From Actinokineospora diospyrosa (GTDB lineage: Bacteria > Actinomycetota > Actinomycetes > Mycobacteriales > Pseudonocardiaceae), in the NCBI RefSeq assembly GCF_024171925.1, contig NZ_JAMTCO010000018.1, positions 124,001 through 188,000 of the forward strand: DNA of 64,000 bases, in the 5' to 3' direction. Every line of letters starts with the position of its first letter. Position 1 is the first letter of the stretch. Under the pieces are notes generated by a model. The model was not told where the DNA came from. It did not search any database and saw only the letters and a list, made by a program, of their open reading frames with translations. The position numbers and the translations under genes were made by a program. Positions 46,726 through 55,390 of this stretch are shown piece by piece.

Positions 46726-47723
46726 GTTTCCAGCCGGTGGGTGAACACGGCGGCGTACCGGGCGACAAGCTGGGCGGGGTGGATGTCCACGCCTTGTGGG
46801 AAGCCGAGCGCTAGCGACCGTCGAACCTGCTGATAGTGCCTGCGCCACCCCTCGGCGACGGCATCCTCTGTCGGCAGCAGAGTCGTCGGGCTGTCGCAGA
46901 GGCGGACACCGCTGCCAGCCGCGCCTACCAGGATCAGATGTCGGGCGAAGTCACATGCCGGGTGGTCGGCGCTAGCGTCGGTAAGACCGCAGGTGGCGGC
47001 GTAAGTGTCCGCACCGAACACGAGCCCGGACACGCGCCCTTCACCGGCTGCGATTAGAGCCGGTACCGCGGCGCCCCCCACGTGATCGACGACAGCGCGG
47101 GCAGTGTCAACGCCGATCTCGAATCGCAGGGCTCCATCGGGCAGGCCGAGCCGCCGTTCAAGGACCTCCAAGAGGCCAACCATGACGCTGACCTGTTCGG
47201 TCCAGGTGACCTCAGGCAGGGTCAGGGTGACCGGGCGGCCTAGAGAGGTGACGGCAAGGTCGAGCGACCGGACCGCACGGCGGAAGGAGTCGGCCGTGGC
47301 GAACGAGCGGACCCGGATGCCGGACTCGGGTAGGCACCAACGGGCCAAGAGTTCGGCGGCGCGGGCAGCGTCAGCATCGCCGGTGTCGTGTTCACGGTGG
47401 CTGAGGTCGATCCGCACGTCCTCTACCGGGTCGGTGGCGAGCTTGCCGCACACCCGCTCGTACACGGTCGTCGCGAGAGCTGGGGGTAGGCCGACGATCC
47501 CGGCCAGCGCGGCGGGGTCCGGGGCGTACTGCGCGAGAGCGGCGGCGGCGAGCGCACCCCAGCGGGCGGGCATGTCGTCGGTGGCGTCCTCCACCGGGAC
47601 CAGGCAGGTGTGCACCGGTTGGCGGACGGCGGCTCGACTGTCCACGGGGGACGGCTCCGGCGCGGTCTCGGCCAGGGTGGCGACGAGGCCGGCGATCAGG
47701 GCACCGTCGAGGGTCGTCCGCAT
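46683..47723 (-). CDS. HpcH/HpaI aldolase-like protein (DUF6986-like)
   Basis: A 346-residue protein. The C-terminal half looks like an aldolase/citrate-lyase barrel: VTLTLPEVTWTEQVSVMVGL, LRFEIGVDTARAVVD, and the closing QGVDIHPAQLVARYAAVF, which resembles the substrate-contacting end of this superfamily. The N-terminal about 150 residues are actinobacteria-specific. Activity is unknown. The ATG at 47723 is chosen because the preceding open frame is not protein-like. Confidence 0.65.
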   Translation of the reverse strand: MRTTLDGALIAGLVATLAETAPEPSPVDSRAAVRQPVHTCLVPVEDATDDMPARWGALAAAALAQYAPDPAALAGIVGLPPALATTVYERVCGKLATDPVEDVRIDLSHREHDTGDADAARAAELLARWCLPESGIRVRSFATADSFRRAVRSLDLAVTSLGRPVTLTLPEVTWTEQVSVMVGLLEVLERRLGLPDGALRFEIGVDTARAVVDHVGGAAVPALIAAGEGRVSGLVFGADTYAATCGLTDASADHPACDFARHLILVGAAGSGVRLCDSPTTLLPTEDAVAEGWRRHYQQVRRSLALGFPQGVDIHPAQLVARYAAVFTHRLETHSAESLANLSSGS

Positions 47724-47799
47724 GTGTCCATAGTGACCCCGGCGGGCCGATTCAGACAGTTGGATCACCGGCGCCGGGTCCCCCGCGCGGGTTGGTCGG

Positions 47800-48456
47800 T
47801 CAGGTCCCGGTGGCCCGGTGGGGTGGGTCGACCAAGAGGCGGTGGCGGACGGCGAAGGAGGCCGCCTCCAGGCGCGAGTGGACCCCGAGCTTGGTCAGCA
47901 GTGCCTGGATGTGGGTGCGCACGGTGGTCGAGGAGATGCCCATTCGGCGTTGCATCGCGACGGTGCTGGCGCCCTCGACGAGCAGGGCGAGGCACTGCCG
48001 TTCGCGCGGGGTGAGGTGCGCGGCGAGGCGGCGGGCGTCGCCGAGGTCCGGTGAGCGGGGTCGGTCGCCCCGGCTGGGCAGCTCCACCACGACCTCGCCG
48101 TCCATAGCGCGCCGGAGGGCCTGGGTGAGGGAGCTGACGCTGCCGGTCTTGTGCAGGTAGCCGACCGCCCCGGCGTCGAGCGCGCGGGCGGCCGTGTCGG
48201 GGTTCTCGTCCGCGGTGAGCATGAGGATCTTGGTGCGCGCGCTCGCCCTGGTCAGCTCCTCGAGCGCGAGGAGGCCGTCGCCGTCGCCGAGGCCGCGGTC
48301 GAGCAGGCACAGGTCGGGGTTCAGGCCGCGCAGCGCGGTGACCGCGCCGGAGACGGTCGCCGTCACCGCGCGCACGGTGAAGCCGTGTTGGGTGAGCACG
48401 GTGCTCAGCGCGTCGGCGAAGACGGTGTGGTCGTCGCACAACACCAGGTCGGTCAT
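47800..48456 (-). CDS. LuxR/NarL-type response regulator
   Basis: A 218-residue protein. The receiver domain (1-120) has the acidic pair Asp8-Asp9, phosphoacceptor Asp53 in LCLLDRGL and Lys in YLHKTGS. The C-terminal LuxR helix-turn-helix (about 145-205) has LTPRERQCLALLVEG and VRTHIQALLTKLGV. The ATG overlaps the kinase-gene stop by 4 bp (ATGA), so the two form a cognate pair. Confidence 0.93.
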   Translation of the reverse strand: MTDLVLCDDHTVFADALSTVLTQHGFTVRAVTATVSGAVTALRGLNPDLCLLDRGLGDGDGLLALEELTRASARTKILMLTADENPDTAARALDAGAVGYLHKTGSVSSLTQALRRAMDGEVVVELPSRGDRPRSPDLGDARRLAAHLTPRERQCLALLVEGASTVAMQRRMGISSTTVRTHIQALLTKLGVHSRLEAASFAVRHRLLVDPPHRATGT

Positions 48457-49097
48457 GTCGCCTCCGGGGTGCCTTCGGTGGGCTCAACGACGCCGAAGGC
48501 CACCCGGATGCGCGTACCCGCCGGTAGTTCGCGGGTGATCCGGGTGACGCCGCCCACCGACCGGACCAGACCGTCCACAATGCCCAGCCCGCGACCGGAC
48601 CGACCGGGTGGACCGGCGCCGAAGCCGGGGCCGGTGTCGACGACCTCGACCACCAGCGGGTCGGTACCGGTGATCTCGACCAGGACCTGACCGCCCGCCC
48701 GCACCGCGTTGGCGACCAGGTTGGCCACCACCCGCCACAGCACGGCGGGGTCGAGCGCCGCGGTGACCGGCTCGCCGGGCGCCAACCGCACCGGGGCGCC
48801 CGCCTCGGCGGCGACCGCGACGACCTGGCCGAGCAGGGCCCGCACGTCGACCGGGGCGGTGACCGGGGTGCCGTGCACCAGGTCGACGAGCCGGGCGACC
48901 TGGGCCGCCATCAGTTCGACCCGGGTCCTGGTCGACGCGGCCAACTCGGGCGCGGCCAGGACGGCGGTGGTGAGCAGGTCGAGGGTGGCCAGTTCGTGGC
49001 CGAGGTCGTGCAGGACGTCCTGGGTCGCCCCGAGCGGGTGCACCCCGTCGGTGCTGCGCCGCCCGGCGCCCACCCTGCGGTCGTTCGGCCAGTCCAT
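48453..49097 (-). CDS. Cytosolic sensor histidine kinase, no sensor domain
   Basis: A 214-residue protein with an H-box VLHDLGHELATLDLL (phosphorylated His in HDLGHE) and an HATPase domain (VVANLVANAVRAGG as N-box, VVDTGPGFG, GRGLGIVDGLVRSVGG). There is no membrane helix and no recognisable input domain, so it must sense a cytosolic cue or be controlled by a partner. It lies downstream of the sortase gene with a 143-bp gap. Confidence 0.88.
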   Translation of the reverse strand: MDWPNDRRVGAGRRSTDGVHPLGATQDVLHDLGHELATLDLLTTAVLAAPELAASTRTRVELMAAQVARLVDLVHGTPVTAPVDVRALLGQVVAVAAEAGAPVRLAPGEPVTAALDPAVLWRVVANLVANAVRAGGQVLVEITGTDPLVVEVVDTGPGFGAGPPGRSGRGLGIVDGLVRSVGGVTRITRELPAGTRIRVAFGVVEPTEGTPEAT

Positions 49098-49240
49098 CCG
49101 GCACCCCCTGCGGAGAGTCCACTTGCGAGATCGGTGCGCGGGGCACGCGCGTTTCGCGGTATTCGTCGCGAACGGCGTAGCGGTTCACCCGAATGTCGGA
49201 CTTGTTATCCCCACAATGGCGGACGCAGCGTGATCTCGGC

Positions 49241-49849
49241 TCACCCGAGGGTGAGAACGGCCTCGACGATGATGTTGTCCCGGTAGCTGCGGACCGCGCG
49301 GTCGAAGGCCCCGCCGCAGGTCACCAGCCGCAGTTCGGGGCCGGGCGCGGGGGCGTAGACCAGGTCGGTCGGGAACGCGGTCTTGGGCGCGCGGGTGGTG
49401 GCCGCGACGGCGAAGGTGACCCGGGTGCCGTCGGCGCGGTCGACCTCGACGCGGTCACCGGGGCGCAGGTCGACCAGCCGGTAGAACACGCCGGGGCCCG
49501 CGTGGGAGTCGACGTGCCCGGCGAGCAGGGCGGGGCCGACCGCGCCCGGCACGGGTCCGGCGGTGAACCAGCCCGCGACGTCGGCCGCGGTGGGTGGGAT
49601 GAGCGCGCCCGCGGCGTCGGTGCCGATGTCGATCAGCGGGGTGTCGACGTCGATGGCCGGGATGCGCAGTCGGACGGGTTTGGGGTCGGCGACCGCGGCC
49701 ACCGGCGCCGTTGTCCCCACCGACCAGGTCGGGACGCTGGGCGCGCTCGCGGGGCTAGCGGCGCCCGGATGTTCTGCCGCGCCGGTGACGGCGAGGCAGA
49801 ACAAGACGGCGACCGCGCCCAACGCACCGACCGCGACCCTGAGGATCAT
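49241..49849 (-). CDS. Class E/F-type sortase
   Basis: A 202-residue membrane-anchored transpeptidase. An N-terminal hydrophobic signal/anchor (about 5-25) precedes a Pro/Ala linker and the sortase barrel. Catalytic His is in LLAGHVDSH, Cys in LRLVTCGG and Arg in VRSYRDN. Sortases join surface proteins to peptidoglycan or each other. Its ATG overlaps the DUF4397 gene stop (ATGA), which points to that protein as substrate. Confidence 0.93.
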   Translation of the reverse strand: MILRVAVGALGAVAVLFCLAVTGAAEHPGAASPASAPSVPTWSVGTTAPVAAVADPKPVRLRIPAIDVDTPLIDIGTDAAGALIPPTAADVAGWFTAGPVPGAVGPALLAGHVDSHAGPGVFYRLVDLRPGDRVEVDRADGTRVTFAVAATTRAPKTAFPTDLVYAPAPGPELRLVTCGGAFDRAVRSYRDNIIVEAVLTLG

Positions 49850-50646
49850 CCGCGACGACGGACGAGCATGGTGAAGAGTGCGCCAGCGGCCCCAGCTACG
49901 GCCAGCAGCCCCAAGGTGATGACCAGAGCAGGGCTGGTGCCGCCCTCTCCGGTCTCAACCCCGCCAGTTGGCACTACCTCGGCACCCTTGGCATCGGCCT
50001 TCACCTCTGCGGTGAGCGCGCCGTTCTTCTCGAGGACGAGGACGGTGTAGACGCCGCCTGGGTCGAAGGACACCGGGAGGTCCGTGGGGGTGGCGTCCTT
50101 GGGGACTACCTGAAGGACGCTCGCGCCTGCCGGGATCAGGCTGTAGGTGGTCGCTTGGCCGAAGATGGCCCGCTCGATGACAGGCACGCCTGCCCGGTCG
50201 ATGTTGAGCTCGCCGGTCTTCGGGGCCGCGTTGACGACGCGCACCCGCGCCTGTCCCTGAGGCGGGAGCGAGATGTCGTCGTCGAGGACCTTAAGCGCGA
50301 GCGCGGAGAAGTTGCCGAGCCCGGCCACGGTGTACGCGCGGCCGTCGGTGGCCTGCAGGGTCGCGGAGATGACCGGCGGGGTCTTGGGGTCAGCACCCGC
50401 TGGGCGCATGGCGATCGTGTAGGTGCCCGGCTCGACGCGTTGGTAGCCGGAGACAGCGCCATAGGCGACACCGTTGAGCTTCACCGACCAGTCAGGTCTG
50501 GCGAAGTTGGTGACCGTGACATCGACGGCGGGTGTGTCTGGTGACAGGTGGGCCAGCCGGAGGTAGGTACCCGTGGCGGCGTGCGCGGGCGAAACGCCTA
50601 CCGCGGTGAGGATCGCCGCGACGAGCAGGATCAGGGTCGAGCGCAT
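49846..50646 (-). CDS. DUF4397 surface protein with C-terminal anchor
   Basis: A 266-residue exported protein with a signal peptide (about 1-23, AHA), a DUF4397 beta-rich domain with two similar halves (LRLAHLSPDTPAVDVTVTNF and VRVVNAAPKTGELNIDRAG), and a Gly-rich spacer. The end resembles a sorting signal: VVPTGGVETG, a hydrophobic helix, then RRRG. A canonical LPxTG is absent. It is cotranscribed with the sortase (overlap) and follows the glycosyltransferase-like gene by 14 bp. Confidence 0.88.
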   Translation of the reverse strand: MRSTLILLVAAILTAVGVSPAHAATGTYLRLAHLSPDTPAVDVTVTNFARPDWSVKLNGVAYGAVSGYQRVEPGTYTIAMRPAGADPKTPPVISATLQATDGRAYTVAGLGNFSALALKVLDDDISLPPQGQARVRVVNAAPKTGELNIDRAGVPVIERAIFGQATTYSLIPAGASVLQVVPKDATPTDLPVSFDPGGVYTVLVLEKNGALTAEVKADAKGAEVVPTGGVETGEGGTSPALVITLGLLAVAGAAGALFTMLVRRRG

Positions 50647-50660
50647 CGGTGGTCCTTAGG

Positions 50661-52946
50661 TCAGTTCGGGACGGGGTTGCCGGAGAGGCGCCATGAAAGG
50701 GCGAATCCGCGGTCGGTGAGGCGGGCGTCGTCGGGGGCGTAAGGCGGTAATTGGGCTGAGAGCCAGGCTTGGAGTTCCTTGACGATGGCCGGGTCGGTCA
50801 CGGGTCGTCCGTCCACGGCAGACAGCACTACCGTGCGCAGCGGCAGTTCCGAGTCGGCCTCCGGCCCGGGGTTCGCCACTTCCGCCACGGTGATGGTGTG
50901 CTGCGCGCTGATCTCGGCGAGCACGGCCATGACGCGGAAGTCGACCCGGCCGGTGCGGAACGCGGCGCGAACCGACTCGGGCGCGGTGATCCTCGTGTTG
51001 GCGCCGAGGTCGACCCCGGCGACGGTCCGGTTGCCGTCGCCGACGAAGCCCGCTCCCCCGGCGGTCAGGCTGATGGTGATGCCCGGGAAGGTCGCCACCG
51101 GGAGCCCGTTGCCGTTGGCCGAGAGCGGGGCGGGCCCGTCGCGGCGGACCCGCCCGTCCGCGTCGGCGAGGTCCCGGGAGAGATCGGCCCACAGCAACGG
51201 TGGCGCCGAGAGGTCCATGCTGTCGGTCGCTGCCGTGGCGAACCACTCGGCGGCGGCGCGGTGGGCCACGGCGGGGTGGCCCGGCGGGATCGTGTTGATG
51301 TTCAACGCCACGACCGCGATCGCCGCCAGTGCGGCCACAGCGATCCCCGGGCGCCGCACATCTTGCGGAAGCCGGTCTACGACGACGGCTATAGCGACCA
51401 TCGCCACCACCAACAGCCCTGGGACGGCGAGAGCGATGGGGTTGGGCAACGCTGTCAGCACTACCGCCCCGGCGGCGATGATGACCACGGGGACCGGCTT
51501 GACGTCGCGGCGCGTGATGGCTGCGACGAGTGCGAGAGCGCCAACGCCCACCCAAGCAGCGGCGAAGCCGCCGGGTTCGACCGTGGCGAACAACGGGGCC
51601 GTGGCGCAGCAGCCAAGGAGCACAGCTGTGAGCAAGAGGGGCTGGAGCCGAAGCAACGCAGCAGTGAGCAGAACGCACAGGGCCAGCACGGCGGAGGCGG
51701 CTACGGCTGCTTCGCGGGCGCTGAACAAGACACTGTCGTACCGGTCGAAGGAACCACTGACTCCGCCGTAGAGGACAACCTGGAAGTTGGTGGCCCAAAG
51801 GTCGAAGCTGACCGGGATGCCCGGCAGGCCCGCCACGCGCGCATAGGCCGCATCGACGAGCGAGGGTTCGAGGGATGTGACGGGCAACCGCACGGCCATG
51901 AAGTGCACGCGGAACACGAACACAACAGCTGAGGCGACAGCGAGGACCCAGCCCGCTACCGCCGCAGATCTACGCGGGACCAAGGCGCTAAGCACAAGAA
52001 CCGCGTCGAGGAAGCGAACGAATGGCAGCAAGAGGGCAACGGGGAGATACCGCGCCTCCCGCTGGCGTATCGCCACGACGACCGTGAGTAAGACATCGGG
52101 CAAGAGCACACCGAGGAGCAATGCCGGGACAGTGATCAAGCCCGTGATCGCCAACACCGGCAGAGCTAAGAACACGACCGAGGCGAGGATGGTCTCCACA
52201 GCGAACGCGGGGACACCCTTAGGAAAGCGATTGCGCCCCGCCGCCCGCCAGAACCCTTGCGCCCAGAGACGGACTTGGGCGCTATAGGTGCGCAAGCTGT
52301 CCGGCGCGGGGACGTCGACAAGAGCACCCCGCACGACCAGAACCCGGCCAAGACGACGCCTATAGATCTGCTGCGAGAGATCCAAGTTGAAATCGAGGGT
52401 GGCGAACACGCTCGACCTGAGCAGGGGCGCCGGACTGGGGATGAGCCGGGCAGCGTCTGTACGTGGACGTGTTCGAGCGACCGTCAGCAGCCATTGGGTC
52501 AACGCGAGCGCACGAGCCCGATAGGCGTTCAGCACCCGCGCCAATGGAGTCCTGCGGGCGCCTGCCCAGTCCAAGAGGGCGTACCCGGCGACGGCAGCCA
52601 CATCGGGGTCCTCGAACAACGGCAAGGTCCGGCTGAGGTAGTGCGGATGCGGCCGGTGTTCCGAGTCGAGCAGCAGCACATAGTCGTACCGCTCGACCGG
52701 AACACGGGCGGCATCTACGTAGGTGTCCGCCACATAGATGTCCGCGCCGCTGACCAGCCGCTCCGCCGCCGCGATCGCTGGTCCTTCTCCCCCATGGACA
52801 AAGACAGCGACCGACGTGTGCAGCCGCTCGGCCGACTCCAGCGGCGGCGACCCGTGTTCGCGGTCACGCCGGAGGAACCCGAAGACGGTGCCAACGGTGA
52901 ACCCGACGCCCACCACCAGTACCGCCACCACCCATGCCGGGATCAC
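50661..52946 (-). CDS. Glycosyltransferase-2-like multi-spanning membrane protein
   Basis: A 761-residue protein. After an N-terminal helix comes a GT2-like domain (about 40-245) with YDYVLLLDSEHRPHPHYL at the metal-site position and YSAQVRLWAQGFWRAAGR at the place of the Q-x-x-R-W motif. Both are altered from consensus. About a dozen membrane helices follow (to about 535), then an extracytoplasmic C-terminal domain of about 200 residues of unknown fold. A role in decorating or exporting a surface polymer linked to the sortase substrate is inference. Confidence 0.75.
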   Translation of the reverse strand: MIPAWVVAVLVVGVGFTVGTVFGFLRRDREHGSPPLESAERLHTSVAVFVHGGEGPAIAAAERLVSGADIYVADTYVDAARVPVERYDYVLLLDSEHRPHPHYLSRTLPLFEDPDVAAVAGYALLDWAGARRTPLARVLNAYRARALALTQWLLTVARTRPRTDAARLIPSPAPLLRSSVFATLDFNLDLSQQIYRRRLGRVLVVRGALVDVPAPDSLRTYSAQVRLWAQGFWRAAGRNRFPKGVPAFAVETILASVVFLALPVLAITGLITVPALLLGVLLPDVLLTVVVAIRQREARYLPVALLLPFVRFLDAVLVLSALVPRRSAAVAGWVLAVASAVVFVFRVHFMAVRLPVTSLEPSLVDAAYARVAGLPGIPVSFDLWATNFQVVLYGGVSGSFDRYDSVLFSAREAAVAASAVLALCVLLTAALLRLQPLLLTAVLLGCCATAPLFATVEPGGFAAAWVGVGALALVAAITRRDVKPVPVVIIAAGAVVLTALPNPIALAVPGLLVVAMVAIAVVVDRLPQDVRRPGIAVAALAAIAVVALNINTIPPGHPAVAHRAAAEWFATAATDSMDLSAPPLLWADLSRDLADADGRVRRDGPAPLSANGNGLPVATFPGITISLTAGGAGFVGDGNRTVAGVDLGANTRITAPESVRAAFRTGRVDFRVMAVLAEISAQHTITVAEVANPGPEADSELPLRTVVLSAVDGRPVTDPAIVKELQAWLSAQLPPYAPDDARLTDRGFALSWRLSGNPVPN

Positions 52947-53064
52947 CTCGGCACCGGTCCGCCGTCGCCCACCGCTTCACCCCCACGCCGCCTCCGACGG
53001 AAGCAACCGCAGCGACCGTAGGATCCGACGGAGCAAACCGGCTCACCCCGCTGGATGAGGCGAC

Positions 53065-53742
53065 CTACGACGTCTGGACGGGATCCTTCGGGCGGGGCAG
53101 CAGACCAGCGGCCCGGGCAGCGCTAACAGCCTGCAATCGGCTGTGCACACCAAGTTTGGCGTAGACGCTGTGGGTGTGCGTTCGGACGGTGTTTGTGGAC
53201 AGTCCTAACTGCTCGGCGATCTCCGGGCCGTGCATCCCGTCCACCATGCACACGAGGACCTCGCGCTCGCGGCCCGACAGCGCGTCCAGCGGTCCGTCGG
53301 TCGAGCGCGTGACGTCCTCCCGCAGCCCGCGCAGCACGGTCCCGAGCAGCCGCGGCGGGAACCAGGCGTCACCGCGCGCCACGCCGCGCAGCACCTCGAC
53401 CACGTGGGCCATCCCGGACGCCTTGGAGATCCACGCGTCCGCGCCGAGGCGGGCCGCGGCCAGCGCCCGCTCCGGGTCCTTGCTGCCGGTCAGCGCGACC
53501 AGCCTGGCCTCGGGGGCGGCCGCGCGCAGCGTCGCGAACAGCTCCGGCGTCGGCACCCGGGCGCTCTCCGGCTCGACGGTGATGACCGCAGGCCGCTCCT
53601 GGGCCAGCCGGATCGGCAGCCGCGGGTCGTCGCTGGGGCAGCGGCCCGCCACCCACAGGTCGGTGAACGCGGCCAGCCTGCTGGTCAGCGCCTCGGTGAG
53701 CAGGGTGTGGTCGTCGACGAGCCACAGCTTGATGGGGTCCAC
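53065..53742 (-). CDS. LuxR-type response regulator lacking the phospho-Asp
   Basis: A 225-residue protein. The receiver-like domain keeps the acidic pair (VDDH, Asp10-Asp11) and a Lys near 105 (AWISKASG), but the phosphoacceptor position is Glu57 (ITVEPES), so normal phosphorylation is unlikely. The LuxR DNA-binding domain (LSGREREVLVCMVDG, NTVRTHTHSVYAKLGV) is intact. It lies between ftsY (80-bp gap) and the glycosyltransferase-like gene (118 bp) and probably controls the latter. Confidence 0.9.
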   Translation of the reverse strand: MDPIKLWLVDDHTLLTEALTSRLAAFTDLWVAGRCPSDDPRLPIRLAQERPAVITVEPESARVPTPELFATLRAAAPEARLVALTGSKDPERALAAARLGADAWISKASGMAHVVEVLRGVARGDAWFPPRLLGTVLRGLREDVTRSTDGPLDALSGREREVLVCMVDGMHGPEIAEQLGLSTNTVRTHTHSVYAKLGVHSRLQAVSAARAAGLLPRPKDPVQTS

Positions 53743-53822
53743 GGCCGGACACGGTGCAGCAGTCGGGCCGCCGTGTCCTCATCCAGATGGAGGAGACTCA
53801 CCCGTTCGTGTGGTCCACCGGC

Positions 53823-55262
53823 TCAGTCGAGCAGGGCGTCGACGAACGCGCGCGGGTCGAACGGCGCGAGGTCGTCGGCCCCCTCACCGAGGCCGACCAG
53901 CTTCACCGGGACGCCGAGCTCGCGCTGCACCTGGAAGACGATGCCGCCCTTGGCGGTGCCGTCGAGCTTGGTCAGCACGATGCCGGTGACGGCGACGACC
54001 TCGCCGAACACCCTGGCCTGGGTGAGCCCGTTCTGACCGGTGGTGGCGTCGAGGACGAGGAGGACCTCGTCCACCTCGGCCTGCTTCTCCACCACCCGCT
54101 TGACCTTGCCCAGCTCGTCCATCAGGCCGGTCTTGGTGTGCAGCCTGCCCGCGGTGTCGACCAGGACGGTGTCGACGGCGCTCTCCTTGCCGAGCTTCAC
54201 CGCGTCGAACGCGACGGCGGCCGGGTCGGCCCCCTCCTTGCCCCGGACCACCTGGGCACCCACGCGGTCGGCCCACGTCTGGAGCTGGTCGGCGGCGGCG
54301 GCGCGGAACGTGTCGGCAGCGCCAAGAACGACGGTGCGACCGTCGGCGACGAGGACCCGGGCGAGCTTGCCGGTCGTGGTGGTCTTGCCGGTGCCGTTGA
54401 CGCCAACGACCAGGATGACGGCGGGCTGCTGGGCATCCCCGTCGCCGTGCGGCAACGCGCGCACCGCGCGGTCCATGTCGGGTCGCAGCGCGTCCACCAA
54501 GACCTCGCGCAGGAGCGTGCGGGCCTGCTCGGGGGTGCGCACCCCCCGGGAGACGAGTTCGGCGCGGAGCCGGTCGACGATCTCCTGGGTGGTGGTGGCG
54601 CCGAGGTCGGCGAGCAGCAGGGTGTCCTCGACCTCGGTCCAGGAGTCCTCGTCCAGGTCGCCCGCGCCGAGCAGGCCGAGCAGGCCCTGGCCGAGGGTGG
54701 AGCGGCTGCGGGCGAGCCTGCCGCGCAGGCGTTCCAACCGGCCGGAGGTCGGCGCGATCTCCTCGACGGGTTCCGCGGGCGCCGGGGCGACCTCGGGCTC
54801 GACGACCTCCGGGACGACCGGCGCCGGGATGGCGGGCTCGGCGGCGGGCAGCTCCGGCTCGGTGCTACCCGGCTCGGTGCTACCCGGCGCAGTGCTACCC
54901 GGCGCAGCGGAGTCGCGGGTGTCGGGCTCGGCGGGGGCAGGCGTCGCGGTGTCGGGCAGGGTGATGTCGACGATCGGCCGCTTGGGTGAGTCGCGGGGCA
55001 CCGACGCGTCGTCGCCGACGCCGGGCTGGCCGTCCACCTCGGTGCGCTCGCCAGCCGGGTGCGGCGGTGCCGCGGCGCCGCCCTTGGCGAGGCTGATCCC
55101 GCCGCCCGCCTGGTAGCCGCCGCCCTTGGGGCGCTCGGTGACCTGCGGCTTGCGCTGCTCCAGGCTGATCCGCCTGCGCTTGGCGAGCACCACCCCGGAG
55201 ACCAGGGCGGCGACCAGCACCACCAGCGCGACGACGAGGACGACGATCAGGGTGTTCGACAC
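53823..55262 (-). CDS. ftsY: Signal recognition particle receptor FtsY
   Basis: The membrane-bound GTPase partner of Ffh. A 479-residue protein with an N-terminal membrane helix (about 4-27), an acidic, Pro/Ala-rich linker to about 170, and the NG domain with VVGVNGTGKTTTTGKLARV, VDTAGRLHTKTGL and LTKLDGTAKGG. The linker includes repeated (A/E)PGST pentapeptides. The GTG at 55262 follows GAGGATGG. In Mycobacterium ftsY is next to amt. Here 7.8 kb separate them. Confidence 0.97.
   Translation of the reverse strand: MSNTLIVVLVVALVVLVAALVSGVVLAKRRRISLEQRKPQVTERPKGGGYQAGGGISLAKGGAAAPPHPAGERTEVDGQPGVGDDASVPRDSPKRPIVDITLPDTATPAPAEPDTRDSAAPGSTAPGSTEPGSTEPELPAAEPAIPAPVVPEVVEPEVAPAPAEPVEEIAPTSGRLERLRGRLARSRSTLGQGLLGLLGAGDLDEDSWTEVEDTLLLADLGATTTQEIVDRLRAELVSRGVRTPEQARTLLREVLVDALRPDMDRAVRALPHGDGDAQQPAVILVVGVNGTGKTTTTGKLARVLVADGRTVVLGAADTFRAAAADQLQTWADRVGAQVVRGKEGADPAAVAFDAVKLGKESAVDTVLVDTAGRLHTKTGLMDELGKVKRVVEKQAEVDEVLLVLDATTGQNGLTQARVFGEVVAVTGIVLTKLDGTAKGGIVFQVQRELGVPVKLVGLGEGADDLAPFDPRAFVDALLD
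54861..54905. repeat. 15-bp in-frame tandem repeat in ftsY linker
   Basis: Three successive copies of (G/A)GTGCTACCCGGC(T/G)C occur on the plus strand. They encode PGST-type pentapeptides in the flexible FtsY linker. Length variation here would keep frame. Confidence 0.85.
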
Positions 55263-55390
55263 CGGGCCATCCTCGCATCCCGGGTCCGCGCGGTGCCCGA
55301 CACCGGCCGGGGGTGGGCCGGTCATGGTCCAATAAGTCCTCGGCGACCTTGTGCCCCACCCCGTACCCCAACCCGGCGGGAGTCGTTTCC

